Positions 1 through 6,891 of a DNA stretch of 15,575 bases are shown here, piece by piece (position 1 is the stretch's first letter; each line of letters begins with the position of its first letter). The stretch spans positions 1 through 15,575 of the forward strand of contig PXQK01000007.1 of the NCBI GenBank assembly GCA_003022085.1. Reading direction: 5' to 3'. A program made the position numbers and the translations under genes. The DNA comes from Halobacteriales archaeon QH_10_65_19 (GTDB lineage: Archaea; Halobacteriota; Halobacteria; Halobacteriales; Haloarculaceae). The notes below the pieces were generated by a model. That model was given only the letters and a program-made list of their open reading frames with translations, was not told the DNA's origin and searched no databases.

Positions 1-1
1 C

Positions 2-124
2 TCGTCGCTGCTGACCAACGAGAAGGTGACCCAGAGCCAGGTCAGCGAGGTCGCCAACATCTCGGAAGTGACGATCCGCAACCGCTACCACGAACTGCTC
101 GACGCGAAGCCCAACCCGGTCTAA
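2..124 (+). CDS. tfb: Transcription initiation factor IIB (TFB), C-terminal end
   Basis: This is the last 40 codons of a gene that begins before the window, ending in TAA. The frame reads SSLLTNEKVTQSQVSEVANI, then a TIRNRY segment and a final LLDAKPNPV. This matches the last helix-turn-helix of the second cyclin-like repeat of archaeal TFB, the part that contacts the BRE next to the TATA box. TFB recruits RNA polymerase to TBP-bound promoters. Haloarchaea usually carry several tfb paralogues, and this fragment is too short to say which one it is. The family call rests on the conserved VSEVANISEVTIRNRY pattern. The N-terminal zinc ribbon and first repeat lie outside the window and were not seen. 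Confidence 0.85.
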   Translation, partial: SSLLTNEKVTQSQVSEVANISEVTIRNRYHELLDAKPNPV

Positions 125-128
125 TAGA

Positions 129-140
129 GTCGTGCGTGAC
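129..140 (-). repeat. Copy 1 of the GTCACGCACGAC motif
   Basis: The plus strand reads GTCGTGCGTGAC, the exact reverse complement of the motif at 15399-15410. It lies 4 nt after the tfb stop and forms an inverted pair with the copy at 208-219. Function is unknown; it may be a protein-binding site or the end of a small element. Confidence 0.5.
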
Positions 141-143
141 TAT

Positions 144-175
144 TTTCAGGCCCACGCCCGGTGAGTGGGCTGAAA
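144..175 (+). terminator. Stem-loop downstream of tfb, possible transcript end
   Basis: TTTCAGGCCCAC (144-155) pairs with GTGGGCTGAAA (165-175) across a short loop, with one bulged G. An alternative hairpin, GTGGG/CCCAC, exists at 165-180. It begins about 20 nt after the tfb stop, so a role in 3'-end formation is plausible. Archaeal terminators usually depend on U-runs, and no strong one follows here, so the role is uncertain. Confidence 0.35.
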
Positions 176-207
176 CCCACGAATTGTCACTCCCGAGCGG
201 TAACAAA

Positions 208-225
208 TCACGCACGACCCTATGA
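208..225 (+). repeat. Copy 2 of the GTCACGCACGAC motif
   Basis: The sequence is TCACGCACGACC followed by C and TATGA. It matches 15400-15417 at 17 of 18 positions and is inverted relative to the copy at 129-140. It sits about 65 nt upstream of the T-rich promoter box of the zinc-ribbon gene, a position compatible with an operator, but no regulator is known. Confidence 0.5.
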
Positions 226-288
226 CCCCCTCGCCACCCCAGTCCGTGCGAGAGTCGACGGGCGATACGTCGGTGGCCTCGACACAAA

Positions 289-297
289 CCTTTTTTA
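289..297 (+). promoter_or_regulatory. TATA-like box of the zinc-ribbon gene
   Basis: The T-run CCTTTTTTA is centred about 29 nt before the ATG at 324. This spacing fits a transcript that starts at or within a few nt of the start codon. Confidence 0.5.
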
Positions 298-323
298 CCG
301 GGACGGGTGTGGTACACTGACAC

Positions 324-503
324 ATGGAAGAAGCCCACGTGCGACTCCTCTGTCCCGAGTGTGCGAAAGACTGGCAGACGAAGCCCGGCGAACTGCCCGA
401 CAGTGCCCGCACCTTTCACTGCCCGAGCTGTCACGCGAGCAGGCCGCTCTCGGAGTTCATGCGGACAGAACACGACCTGAATACGCTGAAACAGCTCGGG
501 TAG
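324..503 (+). CDS. Small zinc-ribbon protein (DUF7836-like)
   Basis: This 59-residue protein starts at an ATG placed for leaderless transcription. It has two Cys pairs, CPEC (10-13) and CPSC (33-36), separated by about 20 residues, forming a classic four-Cys zinc ribbon. The tail MRTEHDLNTLKQLG resembles the end of a small haloarchaeal zinc-binding family that I recall as DUF7836 (similar 'EF.RT...LE.L' ending). The function of that family is not known; a role in nucleic-acid binding or protein contact is only a guess from the fold. The TAG stop at 501-503 directly abuts the stop of the convergent aIF2-beta gene. The coding call is well supported by the Cys spacing and GC-rich third positions. 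Confidence 0.75.
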   Translation: MEEAHVRLLCPECAKDWQTKPGELPDSARTFHCPSCHASRPLSEFMRTEHDLNTLKQLG

Positions 504-902
504 CTACGTCGGTGACTGCGCCCCGCAGGCTGTACACTGCAGGATCTCCGCACCCTGTTCGCGCCCCAGTTCAGTGTCGGGAAGCCCACACTCCGAGCAC
601 AGCACGTACTGCTCGGTGTACGCTTCGACGGCGTCCCGGATCCGCTCCCGGCTGAACTCGCCTGTCAGGCGTGCGCGCCTGCTCTCGTCGATGTGTGCGC
701 TGGTACCAAGTTCGTCCTGGAGAAAGCGGAGCAGGTGTCTCCCCTCCCGGCCCAGGTCACTGCACACCGACTGGAAGTTCTCGAACACCGTCGCGTGTCC
801 CTCCTGTCGGACCTCCGGCTCCGGCACCTCGAACCGGCCTGTACTGGATTCGATGTCGGGCGTCTCCTCGATGCCGCGTTCGAGCATGTCGTCGTAGTCC
901 AT
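504..902 (-). CDS. eif2b: Translation initiation factor aIF2 beta subunit
   Basis: This 132-residue protein matches the full length of archaeal aIF2-beta. In the aIF2 heterotrimer the beta subunit supports delivery of initiator Met-tRNA to the small ribosomal subunit. Visible features are the N-terminal acidic helix (MDYDDMLERGIEETPDI), the central alpha-beta domain with the hallmark FLQDELGTSAHIDESRR (60-76) and RLTGEF (78-83), and a C-terminal zinc ribbon with Cys 102, 105, 123 and 126 ending in CGAQSPT. The ATG at 902 lies about 27 nt after an A/T box, so transcription is probably leaderless. Haloarchaea often carry two aIF2-beta-like genes, and the paralogue cannot be told here. The initiator tRNA that this complex binds is encoded about 7 kb away at 8179, which is probably coincidence. 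Confidence 0.9.
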   Translation of the reverse strand: MDYDDMLERGIEETPDIESSTGRFEVPEPEVRQEGHATVFENFQSVCSDLGREGRHLLRFLQDELGTSAHIDESRRARLTGEFSRERIRDAVEAYTEQYVLCSECGLPDTELGREQGAEILQCTACGAQSPT

Positions 903-926
903 ACCGATCCGTACCGGATGGAGTGT

Positions 927-933
927 GAAATTT
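927..933 (-). promoter_or_regulatory. TATA-like box of the aIF2-beta gene
   Basis: The plus strand reads GAAATTT, centred about 27 nt upstream of the ATG at 902. It lies in the 60-nt gap after the MgtC-family gene, so aIF2-beta probably has its own leaderless transcript. Confidence 0.5.
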
Positions 934-962
934 CTGCCGCTCGTCGCCTGCGTGCGGCCTGC

Positions 963-2237
963 TCAGGCCAGGAGAACAGCGACCAGACCGACCAGACCGA
1001 CCAGACCGACGAGGACCATCGGGAGCGCCGCGCTGTAGCGCATATCGTCGTTGACCCACTCGACCAGTGCGATCTTCGAGGACAGGCTGGCGACGATCCC
1101 GAGCACGACCATCCCCGCAGCCGCGTCGGCACCCGCTGCGCCAGTATTGAACACCGTCGTGGCAGTCACCGCGACCGCTGCCGACGAGACCAGTCCGCCG
1201 GCGTAGGCCGTCGCGTACAGCCCTGCCTCCCCGGCGACGGTCTCTCCGAACACCGACAGCAGGAGGATTCCCACGTAGGCGCCCGAGAACTTCCCAGCAG
1301 CCCGGAAGGAGAACGGCGAATCGAGTGCAATGTCGAACTCTTCTGCGGTGTCGCCCTCCCGCCAGACCAGTGCCGCGCCGCCGAGCGTTACCAGTCCCAT
1401 GGCTAGGGTCGGACCCAGAAGGGGCCACAGCAGCGGGAACGCCAGCGCGACAGCGATACCGACGTTTCGCAGGATCATCGTAGTGGTCGCAAGGAGCAAC
1501 GCGAAGGAGGCCGCAGTCACGGCGTCGCGGGACTGCTCGGCGAGGCGCGCGAGCACGCCCGCGGCGGCAAGCGAGTTCGCGCCGCCGGCGAGCAGCCCGG
1601 TCAGCGCGAGCCCGCGGGACCCGCCGAGCTGGGCCATCGACACGTAGGAGGCGAACTGGATCAGGAGGACGAAGATCGCAAACAGCAGGACATCCTGGAG
1701 CACGACAGCATCGTAGGGATCGATCGGCTCGGAGGGGAGGATCGGGTAGAGGATGAACACGAGCGCGCCGAGCATCAGGGAGTCCCGCAGCTCCTGATCC
1801 GAGAGGCTGTCGACGTAGCCATGGAGCCGCTCGCGCTCGGCGAGTACCAGCACCGTGATGATCGCGATCGACGTCGACTGGAAGTACCGTTCGTAGCCGA
1901 CCAGAATGCCCAGCAGCCCGACCAGGAACACCGTGATCGAGGTGGTGAAGCCGATGTCGGCCTCGTCGAGCGAGTACCGGATGAACACCACTGAGAGCGC
2001 CACTGCCGCGGTGAGCCCGAGGTAGATCCCGACGAGCAGCCCGAGCAGCGCGGGGCTGTCCTCCAGTTGTCCGACGGTCACGACGACGGGACCCGCCCCA
2101 CAGAGCAGCGCCAGCGTCCTGAGACCGGCGTACTTCCGTGCGGGTAGCCGCTCGCGTTCGAGCCCGATCAGCCCGCCTGTGGCAATCGCTATCAGCACCT
2201 GGACGAGCAGCGGGGGGACTTCGAACAGTTCGTGCAT
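963..2237 (-). CDS. MgtC/SapB family membrane protein with DUF4010 domain
   Basis: This is a polytopic membrane protein of 424 residues if it starts at the ATG at 2237. The N-terminal region carries the MgtC/SapB signature GGLIGLERERLPARKYAGLRT (21-41). The remainder is the hydrophobic DUF4010 region, rich in Gly and Ala, with roughly ten or more membrane segments in total. Bacterial MgtC acts in magnesium starvation and virulence; the MgtC-DUF4010 fusion has no established function, though ion or membrane homeostasis is often suggested. The start is uncertain. A TATA-like box at 2301-2308 would place a leaderless start at the in-frame GTG at 2276, adding 13 residues. The ATG at 2237 gives the more usual N-terminus just before the first membrane helix. 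The C-terminus is a short VGLVGLVGLV repeat. Confidence 0.85.
   Translation of the reverse strand: MHELFEVPPLLVQVLIAIATGGLIGLERERLPARKYAGLRTLALLCGAGPVVVTVGQLEDSPALLGLLVGIYLGLTAAVALSVVFIRYSLDEADIGFTTSITVFLVGLLGILVGYERYFQSTSIAIITVLVLAERERLHGYVDSLSDQELRDSLMLGALVFILYPILPSEPIDPYDAVVLQDVLLFAIFVLLIQFASYVSMAQLGGSRGLALTGLLAGGANSLAAAGVLARLAEQSRDAVTAASFALLLATTTMILRNVGIAVALAFPLLWPLLGPTLAMGLVTLGGAALVWREGDTAEEFDIALDSPFSFRAAGKFSGAYVGILLLSVFGETVAGEAGLYATAYAGGLVSSAAVAVTATTVFNTGAAGADAAAGMVVLGIVASLSSKIALVEWVNDDMRYSAALPMVLVGLVGLVGLVAVLLA
981..1007. repeat. Three tandem 9-bp units in the 3' end of the MgtC-family gene
   Basis: GACCAGACC is repeated three times in perfect tandem, continuing with GAC. It encodes the VGL triplets of the last membrane segment. 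The 9-bp unit keeps the frame, so copy-number slippage would only lengthen or shorten the helix. Confidence 0.8.
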
Positions 2238-2300
2238 GCGTGTTACAGCGTCGACCGACCGGACCGCGGATGACACACGAGTGCGAGACTACGACGGACC

Positions 2301-2308
2301 GATAAAAG
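2301..2308 (-). promoter_or_regulatory. TATA-like box of the MgtC-family gene
   Basis: The minus strand reads CTTTTATC. Transcription would start near 2278, which is either almost at the GTG at 2276 (leaderless) or about 40 nt before the ATG at 2237. Confidence 0.5.
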
Positions 2309-2332
2309 AATGTGACGGGGGATTCGGGTCCG

Positions 2333-2854
2333 CTACTCCCCGACCGAGTCGGTGGTCGTCTCGGTCGCCGGGACCCCGGCGACGGTCGTCCCAGGGGGGA
2401 CATCCTCGGCGACAAGGGAGTTCGCGGCGACACGCGCCCCTTCGCCGACCTCGACGCCCGGGAGCACGACCGCGCCGGCGCCGATCATCGCCCCCTCACG
2501 GATCACCACCTCGCCGGTCCGGTACTCCTCGACCAGGAACTCGTGACAGAGAATTGTCGCGTCGTAGCCGATGACCGCGTGGTCCTCGACGGTGATGAGC
2601 TGGGGCCAGAAGACGTCCGGCGTCGCTTCGAGCCCCCAGGCGACGCCGTCGCCGACCTCCATCCCGATGGCGCGAAACAGGATTCGCTTGAGCGCCAGGC
2701 TCGGCGAAATGCGGCAGATCCACACGACGGCGTACTGGATAGCGACCCTGACCGGGTTCCGGATCCGGTGCCACCGGTGCAGCGAGTTGTGTGGGCCGGT
2801 CCGGCGGTGGACTGCGATGCACTCGCGCCGTTCGCGGTCCCGCTCGTCACTCAC
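2333..2854 (-). CDS. Hexapeptide-repeat (left-handed beta-helix) acyltransferase
   Basis: This 173-residue protein starts with GTG. The N-terminal half (about 30-75) is basic and partly hydrophobic (VRVAIQYAVVWICRISPSL). The C-terminal half is a left-handed beta-helix: ITVEDHAVIGYDATILCHEF (87-106) with a likely catalytic His104, then VVIREGAMIGAGAVVLPGVEVGEGARVAANSLVAEDVPPG (about 117-156) ending in the typical AGVPA. Members of the family transfer acetyl or other acyl groups from CoA to sugars or small metabolites; the substrate here is unknown. The architecture looks like a conserved haloarchaeal acyltransferase. The gene begins 6 nt after the purD stop with no visible promoter, so the two are probably co-transcribed, and an adjacent purD lesion could affect its expression. 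Confidence 0.85.
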   Translation of the reverse strand: MSDERDRERRECIAVHRRTGPHNSLHRWHRIRNPVRVAIQYAVVWICRISPSLALKRILFRAIGMEVGDGVAWGLEATPDVFWPQLITVEDHAVIGYDATILCHEFLVEEYRTGEVVIREGAMIGAGAVVLPGVEVGEGARVAANSLVAEDVPPGTTVAGVPATETTTDSVGE

Positions 2855-2860
2855 TGTCGC

Positions 2861-4068
2861 TCACGTCCGGAGGTCGGTCATGTGGTCGATGCGTTGCTGG
2901 ACGAGCTCGGGCGTGCCGATGTCGTGACGCACCCGCAGCCCCGACTCTCCGGCGGCGGCGAGGGCCGCCTCGGCCTGCTCCTCGGCGTCGGTGATCGAGT
3001 CGGCGACGCCCACGACCGCGAACGACCGCGAGGTGGTCGTGTAGATACCGTCCTCGCGCTCGTCGACGCTCGCGTAGTACAGCAACGCGTCGCCCGCGCT
3101 CTCCTCGTCGACGGCGACGCGGGTGCCGCCCTGCGGGTCCGTCGGATAACCGTCGGGAACGGCGTACTTGCAGACCGTCGCCTCGCGGGCGAACCGGAGC
3201 TGCGGCAGCGACTCGCCCTCGCGGGCCGCCACGAGTACGTCGAGCAGGTCGGTCCCCATCACCGGGAGGGTGTTCATCGCCTCGGGGTCGCCAAAGCGGG
3301 CGTTGAACTCGACGACTCTGACGCCGTCGGCTGTCAGCATGAACTGGCCGTAGAGCACGCCCTTGTACCCGTCGAGTGCGTCGACAGTCTCCCGGAGTAC
3401 GTCGACGGCCTCTATGTACTCCGACTCGGTCATGAACGGCAGATCCAGCGACGCGTCGCTGTACGAGCCCATCCCGCCAGTGTTGGGCCCTTCGTCTCCC
3501 TCGTAGGCGCGTTTGTGATCCTGAACGGCCGGAGTGACGCGGAGCTGCCCGTCCGCGACGAACGCCTGAACGGTGAACTCCTCGCCGACGAGCCGTTCCT
3601 CCAGGACGATCCGGTCGTACTCCGACTCGCGGATGTACGCCTTGGCCTCTTCGGCGGTGACCTGGTCGCCGATGACACGGACCCCCTTCCCGCCGGTCAG
3701 CCCCGCAGGCTTGACCGCGAGGTCTCCGTCGTAGTCGTCGATGTGTTCGCCTTGTCGGTCTCGATGCGGGCCTCGGCCTGCCGCGGGCCGAAGGCGTAGA
3801 CTCCAGCCTCGTCGAGCGCGTCGGCAACGCCGGCCTCCAGCGGTGCCTCCGGGCCGACGACCGAAAGCGTTGCGCCGACCTCGTCAGCGTAGGCCCGGAC
3901 TGCCGTGGGATTGGTCGTCTCCAGCGTCTCGAACCCGTCGGCGAGGCGGGCAATACCCGGGTTGCGGTTCCCGGCACAGGCGAACAGCGACGCCTCCGAA
4001 CCGGCCAGCGAGCGTGCGATCACGTGCTCCCGACCGCCGCCTCCAACGAGCAGCACTGTCTCCTCCAT
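2861..4068 (-). pseudogene. purD: Phosphoribosylamine-glycine ligase, disrupted by an internal deletion and frameshift
   Basis: PurD ligates glycine to phosphoribosylamine (GAR synthetase) in purine synthesis. The N-terminal frame (from ATG 4068) reads MEETVLLVGGGGREHVIARS, GPEAPLEAGVADAL, and GPRQAEARIETDKA. It then runs out of frame and stops at 3697. From about 3748 a different frame continues with the expected HIDDYDGDLAVKPAGLTGGKGV, GEEFTVQAF, HKRAYEGDEGPNTGGMGSYS and VVEFNARFGDPEAMN, to a stop at 2861. The two parts total about 401 residues against about 430 for the family. Roughly 25-30 residues, the start of the ATP-grasp B subdomain, are absent at the junction along with the frame change. 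No other break is seen, and the promoter is intact. An assembly or sequencing error cannot be excluded, because the pathway is usually essential and conservation elsewhere is good. Confidence 0.9.
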
Positions 4069-4091
4069 GTGGGTAGGGGGGACCGAGCCGT

Positions 4092-4102
4092 GTGTAAAGC
4101 TT
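4092..4102 (-). promoter_or_regulatory. TATA-like box of purD
   Basis: The minus strand reads AAGCTTTACAC, centred about 28 nt before the ATG at 4068, giving a leaderless transcript. It is back to back with the promoter of the gene at 4158. Confidence 0.5.
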
Positions 4103-4126
4103 CCGCTCCCCGGCAGGGTCCGAAGT

Positions 4127-4134
4127 CGTTAAGG
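4127..4134 (+). promoter_or_regulatory. TATA-like box of the HAH_0734-family gene
   Basis: CGTTAAGG is centred 27 nt before the ATG at 4158, the spacing expected for a leaderless transcript. Confidence 0.5.
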
Positions 4135-4157
4135 ACGGTTCGGGCCAACCGCCGGGT

Positions 4158-4412
4158 ATGCAGAAGCTCATCATCCGGGGCGATCCGGGGATCCGGAAGG
4201 GCGCTGTTATCCAGTACGAGGGCGAGGAGTTCGTCTGTTTTGGCATCAACCGACAGGGCGACTGGCACGGGCCCGACCGACCACAGCTGTGGTGTACTGT
4301 CGGCACACCCGACGAGGCCGGTGCCTACGAGCGCCGCGAGTACATCCCGATGCACCTCGACGTCGAGGCCGTCGACGCCGAGGAAATCGAGGTCGTTCGG
4401 GCGAAAGCCTGA
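4158..4412 (+). CDS. HAH_0734 family protein
   Basis: This 84-residue protein starts MQKLIIRGDPGIRKGAVIQY, with further conserved stretches EEFVCFGINRQGDWHGPDRP, QLWCTVGT and YIPMHLDVEAVDAEEIEV. I recognise it as the small haloarchaeal HAH_0734 family, which has no known function. It is soluble and acidic, has two isolated Cys (about 27 and 46), and shows no membrane segment or signal peptide. It lies divergent from purD with 89 nt between the two starts, each with its own TATA-like box. A stem-loop follows the stop. The coding call is strong; the functional role is unknown. Confidence 0.85.
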   Translation: MQKLIIRGDPGIRKGAVIQYEGEEFVCFGINRQGDWHGPDRPQLWCTVGTPDEAGAYERREYIPMHLDVEAVDAEEIEVVRAKA

Positions 4413-4449
4413 TACTGGACCGGGTAAGAGTCTGTCCGGGCCGCTCGTC

Positions 4450-4467
4450 ACCGGACTGTCGTCCGGT
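4450..4467 (+). terminator. Perfect 7-bp stem-loop after the HAH_0734-family gene
   Basis: ACCGGAC and GTCCGGT flank a 4-nt loop (TGTC), followed by TTCTC. It lies in the 74-nt gap between this gene and the convergent DUF2298 gene, so it could end transcription on either strand. A terminator role is inferred from position only. Confidence 0.4.
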
Positions 4468-4486
4468 TTCTCGCAGCTCTCTGTCC

Positions 4487-6799
4487 CTATCCACCCGTTT
4501 TCGGTAGCCCTCCCTGGTCTACTGCGTATACCGTCACCCGGTCCCACCCCCTGGCGATCGAGACGCTGTCGTGATCGTAGATCGTGATCTCTCCGTACCG
4601 CTTGCGCTCTGCCGGACCCACGTAGACGTAGCGGACGTCGTATCTGGCGAGGAGATCTGTCTGTTGGCTGGCGTTGCCCGTGTAGATCGTTCGGACGTCA
4701 CTGACACGGGTGTCGAATGCGTCCTGGCCGCGGTACTGGGCCTCGTGGAACCAGCCGGCGACTGTGGGAATCCCGGTCAGGCTCGCCGGCGCGCTCGCGC
4801 CCCCGAGGTTGTCCTCGTCGTAGGTCCACCAGTACTGTCCGGGCGCTTCGGTGACAATCGCGGGCTGTCCGTCGACTTCCTCGGCGAGCCAGCGGATCGC
4901 CGGCGCCTCGGCAGGGTAGTGGACCTCCAGGTAGGCCGTCGCGTCGAGTGTTGTCCCGAGTTCGTCGGTCGTCTCCGTGCCGTCGTCGACGTGGTGGTAC
5001 AGCGCAAATGCGGGGTACAGGCCGGCAGCGACGACGAGGGTGGCCGCCAGCACGGCACCGACGGCTCTGAGCCGGCGCCGATCCAGGCCACGGTCCGGCG
5101 CCGACCACCCCGCCGCGATCCGCGGGAGTACAACGGCCGAGGCCACAGCCCAAAATAGCCAGACGTGGACGTACGGTTTGAAGATGACGTTGAACCGTTC
5201 GGGGCGGGTCGTCTCCAGCGTTATCAGTTCGACGATCAACACGAGTCCTGCACCTGCGACGATCAGCACGGCCTCGAACCCCACGTCTACGGTCCGCCGG
5301 AGGAGCCACCAGGAGGCGAGGATCAGGGGGAGGGTCATCGCCAGCACAGGGACGCCGAGGGCGGTCGCGAGGCCAAAAACGCCGACACCGAGGAGGAGGA
5401 AAAGCGCAGGGCCGGCGTCCTCCGTCGCGAGGTGGCGCGAGAGGTAGACGGCGATCCCGGCGAGGAACACCCCGTGGACGACGACGAGCGGCCAGGCCGG
5501 TGTCCATGGGGGCCAGTAGTCGACCGACACGCCGGGGCCGCCGAACACGGCTGTCGGCCAGAACGGAAGCGTCCAGAGGACCGCGAGGGTAGCCACGACC
5601 ACCACGGCCCCGACGCCGAACCCGAACCGCCGGACCTCCTCGACGGCCGGTGATCCCGGGGTAGAACCGAGCCGGCGGCCGAGACCCGCAGGCAGCAGCG
5701 TCGCGGGGTCCCACGGGGCAAAGAAGACCACAAGGAACGTCAGCCCCAGCGCGGTCGGAAACGACCAGACGTTGAACAGGACGAACAGGCCGACGACCGG
5801 CGGGAGCGCACCGGCGAGCAGCAGGCGACGGCGCGCCGGATCAGCCCGCCACGCGGCCAGCAGGAACGCGGCCGCGAGCAGCATGAGCGGCTGGCTCATC
5901 ATGTGGGCGTGCAGGTCGCCGTTGAGCCAGGCAAACAGGGGAAACTCCGTCGCCGCCTCCCTGGTCGACTGGTCGCTCGGATCGACCGGCACCACGCGGC
6001 TGGCGTCCCAGTAGGAGAACTGCTGTGGACGCCAGTCGGCGATGCTCCCGTCGAGGCCGAGGTCCACGAGCTGGGACACGACGGCGTCGGGAAGTATCCA
6101 GGCGAGGAGTCGGGTGACCGTATCGAGGTTGCCGGCAAGGCCGACAAAGAAGGCGCCGACTGTGGCGGCGAAACGCTCGTGGACCCGGTATCCCGCAGCG
6201 ATCGATCCGGCGAGCCCGTAGGCGGCGGTCACGAGCGTCGCGTAGAACCCGGCGAGTCCGAGGTTGTACGCGAACGCCGGCCGGGTTCCCGTCAGGGCCG
6301 ACAGCAGCGACGTCAGCAGGTGGCCGCCGTAGTGGTAGTTGACGGGCTCACCCGCGAACCACATCGACTCCGGCGGGAGCGCAGCCGTCCGGTCCAGTGT
6401 GGCGAGCAGGCCGAAATCGAGGAACTTCTCGCCGACCGACACCGGTAACGGCGCGGCAGCGGGATCGATCCCCCGCACGACGACAATCAGGGCGAACCCG
6501 AGGACGAACACGACAGTGTGCTCGGCCAGGTGTGCGGGGTCGACATCGTCCCGGACGTCTATCCGTCGAGCGGCCAGGGCCGACAGGCCGAGCAGGACGA
6601 GGACGCCGGCGAGAGCGGCCGGGAGCCCGAAAGCCAGGTATCCCACCAGGTGGCCGACAAGCGCAAGGACGGCGAGAGCGACAGGGATAGCGAACCCTCC
6701 GTAGGCGAAATCGCCCAGCAGCCAGGCAGCGAGGGGCACCGCGGCAAGGCCGAGCAGGAGGTGTGTCCCGACCCAGAGGGCGACGAGGCCGAGTTCCAT
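4487..6799 (-). CDS. DUF2298 (Chlor_Arch_YYY) integral membrane protein
   Basis: This 770-residue, strongly hydrophobic protein has many membrane segments. The family motif region SVGEKFLDFGLLATLDRTAA followed by VNYHYGGH (153-160) corresponds to the 'YYY' motif of the archaeal/Chloroflexi DUF2298 family. A second family motif, GDLHAHMMSQPL (294-305), matches the usual GDLHxH pattern. The C-terminal part (about 600-770) is a soluble domain, probably exterior, including a segment near YWWTYDEDN. Function in the family is unknown; the topology resembles GT-C membrane glycosyltransferases, so lipid-linked sugar transfer is an inference. The frame is open farther upstream, but the ATG at 6799 is preferred: it directly precedes the first membrane helix and lies 27 nt from an A/T box. 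The gene is divergent from the GT2-gtrA pair. Confidence 0.85.
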   Translation of the reverse strand: MELGLVALWVGTHLLLGLAAVPLAAWLLGDFAYGGFAIPVALAVLALVGHLVGYLAFGLPAALAGVLVLLGLSALAARRIDVRDDVDPAHLAEHTVVFVLGFALIVVVRGIDPAAAPLPVSVGEKFLDFGLLATLDRTAALPPESMWFAGEPVNYHYGGHLLTSLLSALTGTRPAFAYNLGLAGFYATLVTAAYGLAGSIAAGYRVHERFAATVGAFFVGLAGNLDTVTRLLAWILPDAVVSQLVDLGLDGSIADWRPQQFSYWDASRVVPVDPSDQSTREAATEFPLFAWLNGDLHAHMMSQPLMLLAAAFLLAAWRADPARRRLLLAGALPPVVGLFVLFNVWSFPTALGLTFLVVFFAPWDPATLLPAGLGRRLGSTPGSPAVEEVRRFGFGVGAVVVVATLAVLWTLPFWPTAVFGGPGVSVDYWPPWTPAWPLVVVHGVFLAGIAVYLSRHLATEDAGPALFLLLGVGVFGLATALGVPVLAMTLPLILASWWLLRRTVDVGFEAVLIVAGAGLVLIVELITLETTRPERFNVIFKPYVHVWLFWAVASAVVLPRIAAGWSAPDRGLDRRRLRAVGAVLAATLVVAAGLYPAFALYHHVDDGTETTDELGTTLDATAYLEVHYPAEAPAIRWLAEEVDGQPAIVTEAPGQYWWTYDEDNLGGASAPASLTGIPTVAGWFHEAQYRGQDAFDTRVSDVRTIYTGNASQQTDLLARYDVRYVYVGPAERKRYGEITIYDHDSVSIARGWDRVTVYAVDQGGLPKTGG

Positions 6800-6822
6800 C
6801 ACCCCAACAGCGGACAGCCGGG

Positions 6823-6829
6823 AATAAAC
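6823..6829 (-). promoter_or_regulatory. TATA-like box of the DUF2298 gene
   Basis: The minus strand reads GTTTATT, centred 27 nt before the ATG at 6799. This supports that start over longer versions of the frame. Confidence 0.5.
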
Positions 6830-6859
6830 CTCTTTTGAAGGTCGTTGCGAAAACACTGA

Positions 6860-6867
6860 CTTTTTAC
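6860..6867 (+). promoter_or_regulatory. TATA-like box of the GT2-gtrA pair
   Basis: CTTTTTAC lies about 28 nt before the ATG at 6892. This predicts a leaderless transcript and fixes the start inside a longer open frame. Confidence 0.5.
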
Positions 6868-6891
6868 GACGGCGTCCGGTGGTTTCGGTCA

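Noticed and set aside
3697..3760. Programmed frameshift in purD
   Set aside because: A frameshift site would keep all residues, but here a conserved block of about 25-30 residues is missing and no slippery sequence is seen.
2312..3799. Long plus-strand open frame of about 495 codons opposite the acyltransferase and purD
   Set aside because: It is antisense to clear family proteins, is rich in Arg/Val/Asp patterns typical of reversed high-GC codons, and shows no recognisable domain.
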